Both the position numbers and the translations under genes were made by a program. From Phycisphaerae bacterium (GTDB lineage Bacteria; Planctomycetota; Phycisphaerae; Sedimentisphaerales; Anaerobacaceae), in the NCBI GenBank assembly GCA_021736645.1, contig JAIPFM010000219.1, forward strand, positions 1 to 45,839: DNA of 45,839 bases. Reading direction: 5' to 3'. The notes beneath the pieces are model-generated. The model did not search any database. It had not been told where the DNA came from and worked only from the letters and a program-made list of their open reading frames with translations. Numbering within the stretch: position 1 is the first letter of the stretch; the number at the start of each line of letters is the position of its first letter. Positions 44,361-45,839 of the stretch are shown piece after piece.

Positions 44361-44540
44361 GGTGAATTATCCTTTTTAAACAGTCTTTTGGTCTTTGTGA
44401 GCGTCCTGCACGCCAAATCGGCCCTGTTTCAATCAGAGGGTGCACTGTCTCTGGATAGTGCAAATCAGGCGTCATTGCCGTTACTTGCCATACAGGAATT
44501 TTAATGGTTTTTGCCTGTCAGGTCAACCGCGACCTGCGAA

Positions 44541-45839
44541 TCAGGGGCCAGGTATACGCCTGGGTATCGGGCGTCCCGGGGTCCAGGGAAGACCGGCCGC
44601 TTCCAGATCAGCCTGCAGTTTCACAAAGTCCTTTTCGATACACTGCTCGAGCTGCCCGAAAACCGCGTCAAATTCTTCCTGAGCAATACGATAGTCCTGC
44701 TGATGCGTGGCCGTGGGACCAAAAGAGGACCCCGCTGTGCTCAGGGCAGAATCCAGACGCCGGCCTATAGAAATCCGGTCCGGTTCGTTGTATCTGGATT
44801 TGATGCCCCCCCCTGTCAACCGCTCACGCAAATCCTGCAATTGAAGTTCCAGACGCCGAGCCTCATCCAGAAGATCAGGCCTGGCCTTGTCCGATAGGGT
44901 GAGGGCCCGCTTGACGGCATTCAAATGGTCCAGAACCTCTTCGGTCCTGAGGGAAGCCCCCTGCACAGATCGCTCCAGTGCTGCAACCGCCTGATAGAAT
45001 TCAAAATCCGTTTCCCGATCAGACTTGGATCGAGTGGCCTTGGCCAGGGGCACCACCCGGATCGTCTGGGCATGGCCCCACGACGTGACCTCGCCGCGAT
45101 AACGCTTCTCCGCATGGACCCTGTACTGCCCGGGTGTCACCAGGGGCCCCCTGCCCCCGACCGTGGCCGAAGATGCATGGCGAAGCCCCCAGGTGACCCG
45201 ATGCAGGCCGGCTGAGGTCGGACCGGTCACGCGATCGACCAGGTTGCCCTGCCTGTCTTCGATGACAAAGGTGAGCGTGGGTGCCTCCTCGTCGTTCTCC
45301 TCTTCAAGTGCGGCCCAACCAGGATAGGGAGTGTCTCCGCCCTGCTTCTTGACCCTGGCCTCCTGTTCACGGCGCATGGCCTGCCTCGTCTTCAGCGAGT
45401 CCTTGATATAGTAGGTGAGTACCGCGCCGAACGGAGGATTGGGGGCTGTGTGAAAGCGATCGCCCTGACTGCCCTTTTCACTGCCCAGAGGCCGTGAAGG
45501 CACAAAGAGCTGGGTCTTGCGTACTGGAAAGAGGATAAAGTCATTCTCTGTCGCGGCAGTCTCACTGAGGGTGCGCAGGAAGCTGTAATCATCCAGCACG
45601 AAAAAGCTGCGTCCGAACGAAGCGCCGATCAGATCGTTTTCACGACGCTGGATCTCGATGTCCCGAAAAGAGATCGTGGGCACGTCGCCGGTGAGCTTGA
45701 GCCACCGCTGCCCGCCGTCGAGCGTGACATAGAGACCGAACTCCGCACCGAGAAAGCAGAGCTCGGGACATTCGTGATCCTGAATAAACCGCCAGAGGAT
45801 CTGGCGGTCCGGCAGGTCGCCCGTGTGCAGGTTCCAGGT
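44541..45839 (-). CDS. BNR/VPS10-like beta-propeller protein, C-terminal part (partial)
   Basis: The minus strand is open from base 45839 to the TAA/TAG-type stop at 44541, 432 codons, and the N-terminus is outside the window. A GTG at 45683 is internal and not the true start. The visible part begins in the last propeller blades, with the Asp-box VTLDGGQRWLKL and SFFVLDDYSFL. Next is a beta-rich segment (TFVIEDRQGNLVDRV, VTPGQYRVHAEKRY), then a charged helical region (about the last 170 residues) likely to form coiled coil. The layout matches large (about 1,000-residue) secreted proteins annotated as glycosyl hydrolase/sortilin-like in many phyla, whose function is unsettled. Confidence 0.78.
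   Translation of the reverse strand, partial: TWNLHTGDLPDRQILWRFIQDHECPELCFLGAEFGLYVTLDGGQRWLKLTGDVPTISFRDIEIQRRENDLIGASFGRSFFVLDDYSFLRTLSETAATENDFILFPVRKTQLFVPSRPLGSEKGSQGDRFHTAPNPPFGAVLTYYIKDSLKTRQAMRREQEARVKKQGGDTPYPGWAALEEENDEEAPTLTFVIEDRQGNLVDRVTGPTSAGLHRVTWGLRHASSATVGGRGPLVTPGQYRVHAEKRYRGEVTSWGHAQTIRVVPLAKATRSKSDRETDFEFYQAVAALERSVQGASLRTEEVLDHLNAVKRALTLSDKARPDLLDEARRLELQLQDLRERLTGGGIKSRYNEPDRISIGRRLDSALSTAGSSFGPTATHQQDYRIAQEEFDAVFGQLEQCIEKDFVKLQADLEAAGLPWTPGRPIPRRIPGP

Noticed and set aside
44541-45683. GTG at 45683 as the start of the right-edge gene
   Set aside because: The frame stays open for 52 more codons to the window edge and includes an Asp-box propeller blade, so the gene begins outside.

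Overview
The window looks like chromosomal DNA of a Planctomycetota bacterium, most likely near the Phycisphaerae/Sedimentisphaerales. This is inferred from gene content, not from a marker gene. Pointers are the many secreted sulfatases, two secreted proteins ending in a single dockerin/EF-hand-like repeat, an ECF sigma/FecR-LamG pair, an ECF sigma/Ser-Thr kinase pair, a PEGA protein with pseudopilin-like modules, a prepilin-like protein, a Tat-exported Gfo/Idh/MocA oxidoreductase, and an HzsA-related protein with CxxCH motifs fused to an FGE (SUMF1) domain. I support 27 protein-coding genes, 23 of them on the minus strand. Two are cut by the window edges. I see no tRNA, rRNA, CRISPR array or intact transposase.

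Layout, left to right. 1-2733: HzsA/SUMF1 protein, partial. 2926-10981: Gfo/Idh/MocA oxidoreductase and four overlapping or closely spaced sulfatase genes. 11104-15116: dockerin-tailed secreted protein, FecR-LamG membrane protein and its ECF sigma factor. These are transcribed sigma first, towards the sulfatases. 15313-15491: a 179-bp element with 18/19 inverted ends that abuts and terminates a fifth sulfatase gene (15488-17098). 17371-19689: a plus-strand protein with two tandem TIM-barrel glycosidase-like domains. 19773-19937: a second small inverted-repeat element. 19961-24794: a choline module of a BCCT carrier, a BetA-like GMC choline dehydrogenase and a sodium:solute symporter strikingly like the animal high-affinity choline transporter CHT1. 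25281-29869: two overlapping sulfatases and a GH71/99-like glycosidase. 30052-31026: NAD-dependent epimerase. 31027-31596: repeat-rich intergenic DNA. 31597-36165: PEGA/pseudopilin mosaic protein divergent from an ECF sigma and Ser/Thr kinase pair. 36312-42764: sulfatase, GH92 mannosidase, prepilin-like protein and a second dockerin-tailed protein. 43095-45839: PQQ-like beta-propeller protein and a partial BNR/VPS10-like propeller protein.

How it fits together (inference). The core appears to be a locus for degrading a sulfated glycan. Eight sulfatases, all of the Cys type (C-x-P-x-R), sit with GH92 and GH71/99-like enzymes, both of which occur in alpha-mannan or N-glycan degradation. No SusC/SusD pair and no polysaccharide lyase is visible. 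The ECF/FecR-LamG pair is well placed to act as a lectin-gated sensor for the dockerin protein and the four-sulfatase operon. The choline genes suggest that choline, possibly released from a sulfated choline ester, is taken up and oxidised. No betaine aldehyde dehydrogenase is in the window.
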